Origin: Chaenocephalus aceratus | Lineage: Eukaryota; Chordata; Actinopteri; Perciformes; Channichthyidae | DNA: 64,000 nucleotides | Assembly (NCBI GenBank): GCA_023974075.1 | Contig: CM043791.1 | Coordinates: 22,966,662-23,030,661 of the forward strand | Direction: 5' to 3' | Shown: positions 1 to 11,354 of the stretch, one piece after another | Layout of the letters: each line of letters starts with the position of its first letter | Numbering within the stretch: the stretch's first letter is position 1 | Notes under the pieces: model-generated | What the model was told of the DNA's origin: nothing | The model's database searches: none | What the model saw: the letters and a program-made list of their open reading frames with translations, nothing else | Position numbers and translations under genes: made by a program

Positions 1-1458
1 GGCCTGTACCGCTAACAGAGATCAAGGTTTCTCAACCGAAGTTTGACTTGGCCGCTACCAATTTCCCACCACTTCCTGGCTGCGTGGTCAGCACACAGGG
101 AGAGCCAGTGCTGGAGAACCGAATGTCGGATGTTGTACGCGGGTTGTACAGGGACAAGGTAAGAAGAAATGAACACTAACTAGTTGTAAATCTCTTGTCT
201 GCATAGAGCATTGTTGAGGTTAATCAAAGGTTTAATGTCTCCTGTGTTTTTATAGACAGAACAAGCCAATAAAGAAGCCACTGTGAGTCCAGCTTCGGGC
301 CCACCACCAGTCACAGAGGAGGCTGTGGCGGTCTCCAGTCCTGCCCTGCCAGCAGCCAAACCTGCTGCACTCCCACTCGGACCCCCCGTCCCTGGGTAAG
401 ACAAAGACAATTTAGCTCAGAATAATCTAACACCTTCGTTAAAGTCAATTTGAATGTCTGAAAGTCTTGTTTTTCTTCAGTATCCCTCGTCAGGAGAAGA
501 GGGTTGAACGGGCGGAGCCTCCAGCTCCAAAAGTGGCTCTGCGCACGCCAGTTCAAACTGCCGTAATCCCACCCCCCACCACACAACCCGTGCCTAACCC
601 CAGGCCTCAGCCCCCTGCTGCTTCAGTTGCGGCTGCTGCTGCTCCTGTTGCTGCTGCCCCCGTCACATCCACACCAGCGGCTCCTCCTGCTGCGGCTCCT
701 CCTGCTGCGGCTCCTGCTGCGGCCCCACATCCTCTCAGCGCCACACAGGTGAGGATGTGGTTCTGTTTGTCAGCCTGCTCTAGAGCTTAGCTGTCTTCCT
801 GATGATGAAAACATGTTCGCATAGAGGGAAGTCAGGTAGTGGACGGACTGGCTTTGGTTCTCTCCATTCTCTCTACTGTCACTTTCCTTCAGTTTCTCTC
901 TTTATCTCTCTCTGGCCTTTCCAACCAAACGTCCAGGATGTTCACTCCTACCCCGATGAGCGTTAAGATTATGAGATCTGAGGGTTTGACGAAGGAAATC
1001 AATGAAGTTGATCAGTCACCTTTGCACGTTTTCTAAAATTGTGTTTTTTCCATGCCTTGTTCAAGGAGCCACGCAAGCTCAGCTACGCCGAGGTGTGCCA
1101 ACGGCCACCCAAGGACCCTCCGCCTGCGGCCCCTGCCCCAGTTGCCACAGGCACAGCGTCTGGCCAGCCGCTACGCGAGTTACGCGTGAACAAAGCTGAG
1201 GATCAGGGCTCCGGCAGCGTTGCTGGAGACAAGCAGGAGAAGGTCCATGACAGGGAGGGGGGGTGGGAATGCAAGGAGAGCCGACCTCCACGTGATCGTG
1301 ACTCTCAAGGCTACTACCGCAGCAACGGCCCCAGAGGCAACGGGGGCCTCAAGTTTCGGGAACAGAGGCGCCCGCCTCCAGCCCGACGCAGCTCTCCGCA
1401 GGGAGGCTACAGGCACACTGGCAAAGAGCAGAATATCCCTCCAGTATCGCCAAAGTAA
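1..1458 (+). CDS. larp4: La-related protein 4, C-terminal part (last four exons)
   Basis: The span includes introns. Coding exons are 1-158 (cut by the window edge), 256-395, 481-748 and 1066-1458 with stop TAA. All junctions are GT/AG and phases fit (2 between exons 2 and 3), giving about 318 residues. LARP4 binds poly(A) tails and PABP and stabilises mRNAs in the cytoplasm; its La motif and RRM lie upstream of this window. Seen here are the family landmarks NFPPLPG and ENRMSDVV in the first exon, EPRKLSYAEVCQ at the start of the last exon, a PLREL block, and a C-terminus ending PPVSPK. The RKLSYAEVCQ and PLREL blocks favour LARP4 over the paralogue LARP4B. The third exon is very rich in Ala and Pro, with GCT/GCG/CCT runs around 620-735, a fish-style low-complexity linker. 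Confidence is high for the family and good for the paralogue. Confidence 0.92.
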
Positions 1459-3660
1459 AAACTCGACATGAATAGAAAAAAGATGTTTGAATATATATAC
1501 ATGGATATATATAATTATATATAACAATGAATAACATAAAAGCAACAACATAATGGTAGCCACCTTCCCCCTGGAACTTGTCCACAGAAAAGCTTTTTAA
1601 AAGACATTAAGACCGGGACATCCAGGACCAATGGGCAAAATGACACCTGAAGAACTTTGATGAATTATTTGAAAAGGAAACAAAAATCTTGGTTTGACCT
1701 CCAGCATTATGCTTAAAAGAATTGTAAGTGTCTGGAGGAAGTCTCATTTACGCCCTGCTAGGGACAGGTGGGATGCTGAGCCTCGTAAATGGCTCGCTAC
1801 CTTTTTCTTTGATTTTAAAGAATAGATGTCTGCAAGAACAATATGCACTAAGAAGAAAAGAACATGCATATATGTCATGTACATATACAAAGATATCACT
1901 AACACGCAATGAGACATCAGTTTGTTTTTCCCTGTGTGCTTAGGTTTGCAAGTATGACTGAAAGGTTGACTGATGTCTGTGTATGCATTGATTGTTAAGC
2001 AATTTGATTGAAGTGCTACAGTGTGCTGCTGCACTGATGTAAAGAAATTGATGTTTAATTTTTACATCAGACTCACAATCATTGTCCTGAAACTGGACAG
2101 TGTGGCTTCTAATGTATATTAATGAAATGTGTTCTATGGTGGTATTTTGATCCTGGTTCATAATTGGCTAAAATTGTATCAGTCGGATATCAGAAAGTGT
2201 CGCTGTAAGCCACAGTCAAATGTGTGGTTTTGTTTGAAGCCGAAATCCACTTTGGGGTTCTCACTGGCCCGTTTTCCACCGTTAACCCGCTAGCCTGGTC
2301 CAAAGTTTTTCATGTTTTATCTTTATTAATCTGAAACTGTTTTGGTTATGGATTCAGAACATTGTCATGTTGATAATCAGTCAGGTTCTGTGTTTACATG
2401 TTTGTTTTGGTAGTAGGGTGACGTTTTCAAGGAGGAAAAAAAAAAGAATAGGTTGATAACATTTGACTGTTCAGTTCGCCTGGTTAAGGTGAGGTTTGGC
2501 TTTTCTACATCATCAATGGATATCCAGGTTAAGCTTATATCTGTGAATTGTTCTTAACAATGGCATAGTGTCAAAAATAGTCTGAGGAGTGCTGTTAGCT
2601 GAGGATGATAGCTACATGATATCTGGCAGCCATGTCGTGGTTATAAAGAAAATTGGAACATTTTCACGTGCTATGTGCCAGCTGCCTACGATCATAGTGT
2701 GCTAGGATAACGTTTTGATTTTTATTGACAGGTCTGCTAAATAATGTAGTCTTGGGCAAACCTTTGGCCCAGTGAAACTGGATTTTGAAGAAGCTGTAGA
2801 GGTGTAGTTGCCTATGCTATATTTCGATTACCCTTCACTAGAAAATGTGTGTGGGAGAATGTAATTGTTCTAGTACTGAATTAACAGAGAGAGGCTTTTG
2901 ACAGCACCTATCCACCATATTGTTTGTGCTTTTAGGGTGACTTTGCTGGTTTCTTTTCTTTTATTTCCTGTTTTTTATTTTCTCCCTTTTTTATTTTTGA
3001 AAAACAAAAGGATTGACTTAGAATTTGAAGTTTGACTCACTGTATGTATTGCTTTTTAAATGTATTTATTTTAATTCTGATGCACAACGCTTTTCTCCCA
3101 ATCTTGGTAGGCTGGTTTCCCCAAAGTTGTGTGAAATCGCATTGGCAAAAAATAAAATCACGCATATGACATTTATATACTGTTGGAGATGTCAGCTGAG
3201 CAAACATACTTGATGCATTGACTTTTGGGTTAGTAATGCAGTAAAATGAGTAACCAATCACTGGGGCTGTTATTTTTGAGTATGAGCAGCTAGTGATTTA
3301 GTATAATTAAATACATGCACTAACTTGTTTTTAAAAAGAATCTTACTCATAAGTAATGTGAAATCATTTTAGAAGCATATGGTTGATGTTAACATGCTTG
3401 CAGATTACAGGAATTCCCCCCCCCCCCCCAAATGTTTGGATTCTTTTCTGTTAATTTGGGTTGGGGTGGCAAAAAGAAATATAGTAATGGATCAACCAAG
3501 TGTTTGAGACACAATCCTAGAACTGTATGAAATGTCACCAAAAAATAAATTATTTTGATTTGGCTTTCCAGTGTCACATTTCTTTTGTGTTTTGCTCATT
3601 TATTAATATAAATGCACATTGACGTTGGTTGCTGTTTTTTTAATAGAAAATAAATCGGCA
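1459..3660 (+). other. larp4: larp4 3' untranslated region (approximate end)
   Basis: AT-rich non-coding DNA follows the larp4 stop without any transposon I recognise. AATAAA hexamers stand at 3151-3156, 3544-3549 and 3649-3654, so the 3'UTR probably ends soon after one of these. A run of 14 C lies at 3416-3429. The end is inferred from the hexamers only. Confidence 0.55.
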
Positions 3661-4679
3661 TGGAAGTTTAAAGTATTTTAGGATGTTAGACCCAGGCCCT
3701 CTGAATTTAAAGTATCTTTAGTTTGCTTCTAAACCCTTTTTATATAGTTGTGTTGTATAATGTAAAATGAATATCTTCATTGCTGCTTTTGTCCAATCAT
3801 TTCATTTCCATATTGCAGACAAAACAAAAGTATCACTTAATGGACTAAAAATAGCAAATACTCCCATAGCAAAACAAATCTATTCAAATGCAGTTATTAT
3901 TTCACAATCATACATAATTTCTGCTGTTTTCTGAAGCTTTGTGGCTTAAATAACATGACTGGCATTGCCCAAAGGTTCTTCAACTTGAACACTTGTTTCC
4001 AAATGTAATGGTCTTGGTCAACTTTTTGATTAATAACTAGTTTGGATATTAAATATACAAAAATATGTGAAAGAAGTGTTTATTTCTTATATGAAAGACC
4101 CAAAGTCATGACAAATAAAAATGCAATGAAACTTCCATGTTGCTTATTAATTCTCCCAAAACGACACACAATTAATACAGTAAAAAGATTCAAGGCAGCC
4201 CAATTTATATATTACAATGGTTCCATACAACAACAAAAAATAGAAATGATACTCTAACTATAATAGTGTATTACACCTATACTACAACCCACAGCGCATA
4301 AGGTAGATATGTAATAAAAGCTTGCCATACTTAACTAAATTCCTCCTCAGGTCCTCCTGCGTAACAATACAACTTTTAACAAAAATAGAGTATGATTTTT
4401 TCCATTTATGTTGTGTGCCCCTGATCCATTTGGTGTAATGTCTTGAATGTGTAATATATTAATCTATCTGTGTCTTTGCTGTGCACCAGGGGTCCTGACG
4501 GTGATTAGTGAAGCCACTTGTTCTCCTGTACCTTAACATGGTCATGCGCTTGAGGCATTCACGGCATGTTGGAGGCCACATCTATTTTGGGAACGCAAGC
4601 ACACTTTTTAAAGACATGCCTTTACAGCCGGCGTTTAAATAAAAGCATCAAGTTATGTGAAGTGTTGTCGCAGAGTGAG
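3661..4679. other. larp4-asb8 intergenic spacer
   Basis: AT-rich spacer of about 1 kb. There is one further AATAAA (4313-4318) that could serve a longer larp4 3'UTR. I see no ORF with family resemblance, no RNA gene and no clear transposon end. Confidence 0.5.
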
Positions 4680-4801
4680 GCGACCTGTCCGGTTTAAAAG
4701 AGAGGGGCGGAGGGCGTGGTGGTGGTGACGCGCTGTGTTTATGGAGCCGAGCAGCTAACATACGGTAAACTGTCAGAACTTCACACCGTGGACCCACAAC
4801 G
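4680..4801 (+). promoter_or_regulatory. asb8: Candidate asb8 promoter and non-coding exon 1
   Basis: A short CpG-containing island in AT-rich surroundings. A TATA-like TTTAAA at 4693-4698 is followed by a GC-box-like GGGGCGG at 4704-4710. The transcribed segment would end at 4801 with a good donor (ACG|GTACGT). This is a plausible 5' non-coding exon, spliced to the acceptor at 6203-6204 just before the asb8 start codon. The transcription start is not directly visible and is inferred from spacing. Confidence 0.55.
4741..4758 (+). other. Short upstream ORF in asb8 exon 1
   Basis: ATG at 4741 opens a five-codon frame (MEPSS) closed by TAA at 4756-4758, inside the proposed exon 1. The start context is weak (T at -3, G at +4). 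It matters only if transcription starts upstream of 4741. Confidence 0.4.
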
Positions 4802-5722
4802 GTACGTTCTCTCATTAGCATCAGTCATTTATACATGGATGATGCGAAGATGGGATGAAAGTGCGTTCACGAGTATTTGTAGTGAATGTCAGTTGATTGT
4901 TTTTCGCCTACGAGTGTCGACTGTTCCTCTGGATGCTAACGTTAGCTCGTATGCTAGCTAACTTGGTGCTAAAGGTAGCTGCAGAAAATGTTTTAGCCGA
5001 GGATATGTTCTGCTCAAAGTCAAGTGGCACGTGTGTTTTGTATTGACCTTTTATTGATTATGTTTTAAACACATGTCACTGAGTATTAAACGTGCATCGC
5101 TGTTTATGTTATTCTGTCGTGGAGTATATTTTTGTTAAGTGAGCTAACGCTAGCTGTAAGTGACAGTCAGTTGTTTCGGTGTACTAAATGACAGGCTGAT
5201 TTTTTTGCTGGCTGTTTCCTATTGAGCAGAAACAGCTAAACATATGCATCGCCAAACTACAGTAAAAGCAGACACCATATAGTCTGCCTGTGCTATGCTG
5301 TCCTGTCAGTATTTATTTTTATATATACAGTCTATGGTATTTACCTAACAACAAAAACAATATGATCAAAGAACGGATTCAGTTCGTCAAATGTTGTTTG
5401 CGCTCATGTATCTAATGCAATAAATATGTTGTAATTGTCATCATACGTTAATGCATGGAATTGTGATCTTGGAATGAGTTTATAGTTATAAAATTGTTTT
5501 GTTATTTGACACGTGCATTTCGGAAAACAGGAAAACTCCCAGATAAAATTAGATATTACTAGACCAGATATTCAATATAGCTCACATTTCCCGACCCATT
5601 TATGTACAGCCAATGTAATTTTAAAAAAGGACTTTGTTACAGATATCTAAATGCTTACATACATTATGTTCTTGTATATCTTAGTCTATTTTACATGTAT
5701 ATGTAAATCTCCTGTCGCGCTG

Positions 5723-5890
5723 TGGAGCTGAGTAAGGATCCCCAGCTGCTGGCCAGGCTGACCAACATGGTGGCCCACGCTGCGCTCTCTGTCGCGCTGT
5801 GCCATCCGCCAGAGTCTCGGGGTCCAGTTCCTCCCCACTGCTGTAAAAGAGCTTCCTTTACCAGAGACTGTCAAATAATATTTACTGCAT
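5723..5890 (+). pseudogene. Partial duplicate of the asb8 terminal exon, inside asb8 intron 1
   Basis: This stretch repeats the SOCS-box end of the asb8 last exon (7569-7740) almost base for base. Aligned by eye it has only three substitutions plus one 8-base loss (after ACCAACATGGTG). The loss shifts the frame, and a G-to-T change creates TAA where the gene has a Glu codon. There is no splice acceptor or donor fitted to it and no poly(A) tail, so it looks like a DNA-level segmental copy rather than a processed pseudogene. A further echo of the exon (CTGTCGCGCTGTG) stands just before it at about 5711-5723. It lies in the same orientation as the gene. Confidence 0.85.
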
Positions 5891-6235
5891 TAACTTTGCA
5901 TATGACAATAAAGCCTTCAAATTAAATCTTGACACACACTAGCTTTACAAAACACTATCTTTTTGGAACTTCAGTTAAACATTTTGCTGGAACCATTGCA
6001 AATCTATGTTAAAGCATAATTAAATTGTGTTGTGTGACATGCACTCTCCCAAAACGTTTTTAAAAAGATCTAATAACCCATAAAACACTAGCCTTGAGGT
6101 AATTTAAAAATGTGTTTTGTTTGACTCTTTACATTTTTGTATGACCCAAGAATCACCATTGTTTAAGAGTTATTAAACCAAACTCATTAAATTGTGTGTT
6201 TCAGTGTGCCGTAGTGTCACCCTGGCCTGGGTGCC

Positions 6236-6256
6236 ATGGTCCTCAGTTACACATGA
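6236..6256 (+). promoter_or_regulatory. Upstream ORF whose stop overlaps the asb8 start codon
   Basis: ATG at 6236 lies in a strong Kozak-like context (GTGCCATGG). It encodes six residues (MVLSYT) and stops at TGA 6254-6256, overlapping the asb8 ATG (6253-6255) as ATGA. The asb8 ATG itself has a weak context (C at -3, A at +4). The arrangement suggests translation control by leaky scanning or termination-reinitiation; function is inferred. Confidence 0.6.
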
Positions 6257-7752
6257 GCTCTACTATGTGGTACATCATGCAAAGCATTCAAAGTAAATAT
6301 TCCTTGTCCGAGCGGCTCATCCGCACCATCGCAGCCATTCGCTCATTCCCACACGACAATGTGGAGGATCTCATTCGTAAGGTAGGCCTCATCTTCCAGT
6401 CCAACTTCAAATTTATAATATTTGTGAATGTTTTCAGTTATATTGACATTTTCTATCTCCTGTACCCCAAGGGAGCTGATGTAAACCGGATGCATGGCAC
6501 TCTGAAGCCCCTGCACTGTGCCTGTATGGTCGCTGATGCTGACTGTGTGGAGCTGCTGTTGGAGAAGGGCGCAGAGGTACGTCATAGATGACTCCTACAC
6601 ACTGAACAATACCTGATATCATACACCGATTATAGGTTATTTTTCTACCTTCTAGATGGCCACTGTACAATATTAAAGTTGGCCTGTTGAGAGTTGAACC
6701 TTGCCCTGCAGCTGGTACCAGTTGTTAAAGCTCTTTCTGTGGGGTTCTCTTTAAGAAAGCTTTGGCATCTGGATTGAATGGGTTGTTTTTTCTGAACTGA
6801 ACCTCTAACTTCAGGGCTTTATTTGTTTGTGTTGCGAGCAGCGCTAAAACAGTTTGGCATTTTCCTGACCTTGAAATTATTTTTAATTATGTTATTTTTG
6901 TGCTGAATCACCACACCCTCTAATCTATATCCCACTTCAGCCAGCCCTTTTGCACTTTGTGCTGCTGCTCATACTTAAAAGTGCACAGTCCATATGGCTA
7001 AGACGTATAGCACCCTTATGTGCTGGTAATTGTGTTTGCATGATTTAAAATATAAATATGTCCAAAAGTGTAACTCCTTATCAGAGCATTGTGCTTAACA
7101 TTATATTTCCTATCAGGTGAATGCTTTGGATGGATATAACCGCACAGCTCTGCACTATGCAGCAGAGAAGGATGAGACCTGCGTGGAGCTGCTGTTGGAG
7201 TACGGGGCCCTGCCCAACGCCCTGGACGGCAACAAGGACACTCCACTCCACTGGGCCGCCTTCAAAGATAACCCAGAGTGTGTGAGGGCCCTGCTGGAGA
7301 GCGGGGCCTCTCCTAACGCCAGGGACTACAACAATGACACGCCTTTGAGCTGGGCAGCAATGAAGGGCAACCTGGAGAGTGTCAAGGTGCTTTTAGACTA
7401 CGGCGCCCAGGTCCATGTCACCAACCTGAAGGGCCAGACCCCTATCTCCCGCCTGGTGGCCCTGTTAGCCCGGGGCCTGGGCACTGAGCAGGAGGAGGAG
7501 TGCCTGGAGCTGCTGTGCCGGGCTGCAGGACGCTTTGAGATCCGCCGGGCTGACGGCACGCTTCCCAAGGAGCTGAGTAAGGATCCCCAGCTGCTGGCCA
7601 GGCTGACCAACATGGTGTCTCAGGCTCCCACGCTGCGCTCTCTGTCGCGCTGTGCCATCCGCCAGAGTCTCGGGGTCCAGTTCCTCCCCACTGCTGTAAA
7701 AGATCTTCCTTTACCAGAGACTATCAAAGAATATTTACTGCTGAGAGACTGA
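6253..7752 (+). CDS. asb8: Ankyrin repeat and SOCS box protein 8
   Basis: The span includes introns. Coding exons are 6253-6381, 6472-6576 and 7117-7752, together 289 codons plus TGA; human ASB8 is about 288 residues. ASB8 is a substrate receptor for an Elongin B/C-Cullin 5 ubiquitin ligase. The N-terminus (MSSTMWYIMQSIQSKYSLSE) matches the family. Ankyrin repeats follow at about residues 45-200, with repeated motifs such as TALHYAAEKDE, DTPLHWAAFKD and DTPLSWAAMKGN. The C-terminal 40 residues form a SOCS box, with a leucine/cysteine BC-box region (LRSLSRCAIRQSLG) and a final LPLPETIKEYL. The start was chosen by homology to the family N-terminus. The acceptor before it is at 6203-6204. An upstream ORF overlaps the start, and a partial copy of the last exon lies in intron 1. 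Confidence 0.95.
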
Positions 7753-9095
7753 AGGGATGAAACCTTTGGGGAGCTCTCAGACCTCACTAGCTTTTTTATT
7801 AGCTCAACAGAAAGCATTTATTGGCAAGGGAGTGTCATGGTATTGTGAGATACTGTCTGAAAGTGGCCCGTCATTCATCAAACTTTGCAAATGAGTACAG
7901 ATGTTTGCCCCAGGAGAGATGTTCAAACCTCCAGGTCTTTATTTTGATTATGAGGTAACTTCTTAATTAGCAGTGCATTTGTTTTAGTGTGATCAGTTTC
8001 AGTTGTTGGAAGAAGACTGCCCCAGTTCATGTTTATATTGTTTCTACAGCTGAAAATGATGCATATGTAACATGTAGACGTCTCTTCTCAGCCCTGGTAG
8101 TACAGAGAAAAACTATAACATTAGGTTTTTTAGGCTTCATGTAGGCTTATTATTGATTTTTCATTATGCAAAATGTATTATGTTTGTATTAATGTTACAT
8201 TTTAATACTTAATTATAATGTTATTATGGTTTGTCACAGAGCATGAGGGAAATCCTAAATGTTGAGTTTGGTGGTAGAATTAGTATATGCTCATTGTGAG
8301 ATTTAAATGTAAGATAAGATAAGGGCTAAAGTGTGATGATGCAGGCACTCAGGTCCTGAAATAGTGCTCAAGAATGTTATGTAGTGTTTATAATAGTTGG
8401 AGGGGCCATCTTTCTCTCAATGACATCCCAGTGAACTCACTATCACTTTTGCAACACCAAGGAAAGACAAAAAATAAAAGTTGAAAAACAGATGTTGTGC
8501 CCGATGGAAACAGCTTTGTTTGTGATGTAGCAATGACATGTTGCAACAACAAAAAAATTAGGTTAAAATAAGTTTCTCAAAATGTGCCAGACACATTGTT
8601 CTAGTCTTGTGTTCAACGCTGTTAAAAGTGACGTTCACTAGCCTGCTTTCATATGCGATTTTACTATTTATTTTGGCTTTTATTTTAATGAAGATGCAGT
8701 TGCCAAGGAGGAATACATGTTGTTTCTTTGTTTGTGTTACAATGGATGTTCTCAGTCTTACCTTGCAAAAGAAAATGTTTTCAAATGTGTTCCTAGGTCC
8801 TCATTCTTGTAGCATATGTTTAAAAAAAACTTTAATTTAAATGTTAGAACCAAGAAATGGCATGATTACTAAGTTTTTGTCCTTGAAAGATTCACTTAAT
8901 AAGCTTGAACGATATATATTTGCGTTTGACATCTGATCATTTCTGTGCTTGTTTTTTTCCCCCGTTGGGCTGCTGTATAAAAAAAAGATACCTTGGATCA
9001 TGTCTTGTGTACAAGTGCTTTTTCTTTGTCAATGAAAGTAAATGCCTTTTTATATTTCATTTATGTTCTTCTCTCCATTGTTCTTAAAAAATAAA
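7753..9095 (+). other. asb8: asb8 3' untranslated region and downstream flank
   Basis: AT-rich sequence with no other gene. Candidate poly(A) hexamers AATAAA are at 8473-8478 and 9090-9095. The true end cannot be fixed from sequence alone. Short ORFs here have no family resemblance. Confidence 0.5.
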
Positions 9096-9319
9096 TCTGC
9101 TGTTTTGACATGTAATTGCAGGGTGATAATTGTGGTGGAAATTCCACACTTAATCACCTTCTGGAAAGAAAAGAACAAATATACAAGCTTAAACCAAAGT
9201 CGTGTCTCTAAATCAGCCAGTGGCGTAACTATCGACGGTGCAGCTGTCCTTCCTTGTCTTTCCATCAAGCCAGGGGTGGGCAAACTTTTTGGCTCGGGGG
9301 CCACTATGAGTTTTAAAAA

Positions 9320-9427
9320 TTGACAGACGGGCCGGGCCAGTAGCAGATCGGTAAAAAAATATTTAGCTGTCCACTCCTCATTATACACGCACTCAATGTT
9401 GACTTTTCTTTTCTTTGGTCCGCTCAT
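9320..9427 (-). pseudogene. hAT transposase N-terminal remnant
   Basis: On the minus strand from ATG at 9427 the frame begins MSGPKKRKV, then NEEWTAKYFF and a PVC motif. It aligns by eye with the better-preserved start at 60615 (KPKKRKV, NEWTDKYVF, KPVCLLC), the leader plus first half of a zinc finger of GTF2IRD2/FAM200-like hAT transposases. It breaks off into the terminal repeat after about 35 residues, so no finger or catalytic core remains. Confidence 0.6.
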
Positions 9428-11354
9428 TGTTACAGATGCAGGTTCAAAGGTGAATTATTGCGTCTTTGCGTCATTGTTTGCGTCATGACGTACCGTTTAC
9501 GTGCTTTCTTATTACCCACACAGCGTTTTAAATCGCTGATTTTCTTCGCAACACCGCTCACAACAACATCAATAATAGAGGACTGGGTCTGGTAGTTTTT
9601 AATTATACGAAGCCAGATTAAATAAAATAACTACTTCTCCAATCTTATAACTGTCTCCAGCGTGCCGTGGTGCATTGTTTATTAATGTGGTTCAGCTGCA
9701 TTAGTGCCCGCTGCAGTGCTACTCGTCTCCCGTTAACTCGCGGCAGCGGCCGCTGTAAAGTTTTCATTGTCTGACTGTCACACAAGCAGCTGATACATAT
9801 CCCCCATCCCCATAAGTGAATGTGTTTGAGTCTGAAAGCTGTTTGGCATCACAACGCTGTTATGAAAGTTTATCTGGCATTCTACAGGTGATGTTAGCTG
9901 TGGCGTTTCTATATGTACAAAAGTGGTGGGGCACAGACAACGTAGATGTCTATATATAAGCTTCTGCAGTGAGGTTCATGGCTGGTGAGGCACTGGCACT
10001 GACTCTTCAGGTTTACAAATATTATTTTGACCTAAATCAAAATATAATATTATTTTCAAAAGCTTTTTTTGTCTGATGCTTCAATTAATTTTAAACAGAC
10101 AGTTCAACAAAAGGATACCCAAAACATGTAATTGTATCATTTAAATATTGAATTGTTCTCTCTTAGTAAGATCCCATTTTCAATAAAATTGCAGTCTTAC
10201 CTTGACTTGAAGATGAAGTCCATTTGCCTATCCCTCTGGACAAAAATCTCTATTACTTTTTTGTAAAAGTCCTCCTTATCTTCTTGTAGTTTCAAAAGTC
10301 TATCATAAATCTAATCTAATCAATAGATTTATGATTCGAAAATTATAAAAGTAGGGTAAACATGTGGATATTAACCGGCTGAACAAAACGTGCATTTATC
10401 TAACAGGTTTGTTTCCCACAGATCTTATTTTGAGCTATTTTCTAAAATCCTATGGAGAAATCTCATTGCTTTTAGGTCGAGGGAAGCCATGCGCAGTTTA
10501 CTTCCGGGTTTTAGGACGCGTCACTGCAGCTCTCTCCTCTCCTCTTCACACACCACACTTTTCGCGGCACACGTATTTACAGCCAATCAGCTCTGAATTA
10601 TGTGAGATGACGTATGGTGGGGATGGCAGCTCTATGCCCCTCTGGTCATTATTTTGTTGCCACACACATTAAATAGGACAATACTCTGAGCATGTGCAGT
10701 GTAGTTTTTACAGTCACCATTGACGAGGGAGGGGCAGGATCGGGTTTTGTCCCACATGGCTCTAAACAGCTCAATAGGCACACACTGTAGACACAGACTA
10801 AAGCAGCAATGTACAGACGAATCAGATGATTGAACATGATCTTAAAATGTATTTTATATATTTTTTAATTTATTTTTTGCATTTTTTTATAATCATTATT
10901 TTTAATACTTTCTGCTGACACTAGGTGGGGCTGTGCCTAATGTCCAGTCGCCACTGGATGTTAGCTAATCAGACTATCTTGACTACTTGTTGCTATCATA
11001 TTGTGGCATAAGCCATTTTCTACACGCATATTTTACCGGCGTTTTCGTTATGATTTTACTTTTGATGGCCACATGTAGCCCATATATTGATTGCATCCGA
11101 TAGCTGCAATAATACAAAACAACAGGAAAGTGTCTGCTAAAACAGTGAGAAAGAAAAAAGGGTTTCTGTGTTACAACTAATAATGTAACAAAAACAAAAC
11201 AAACTAACCATCTTCACAATGGTCAATAACAGTGAACGGATGGTTATTAAATTAAGGTAAAATAAACAGAATCACACTAAGCCTGGTTAGTGTTGCCTGA
11301 CTTTATATAAGTGCGTGGTCACGTTCTAGTCACTTTGCTCAGCGCTACTGCTTG

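Noticed and set aside
1180..1563. 127-residue minus-strand ORF over the larp4 last exon
   Set aside because: It is the shadow of the GC-rich larp4 coding exon and has no family resemblance or splice support.
9218..10956. CAGTGGCGTAACTA at 9218 and TCGCCACTG ending at 10956 as ends of one hAT element
   Set aside because: Only eight or nine bases match, the flanking bases do not repeat, and the pair would straddle the better-supported left end at 9271. It may be two unrelated fragments.
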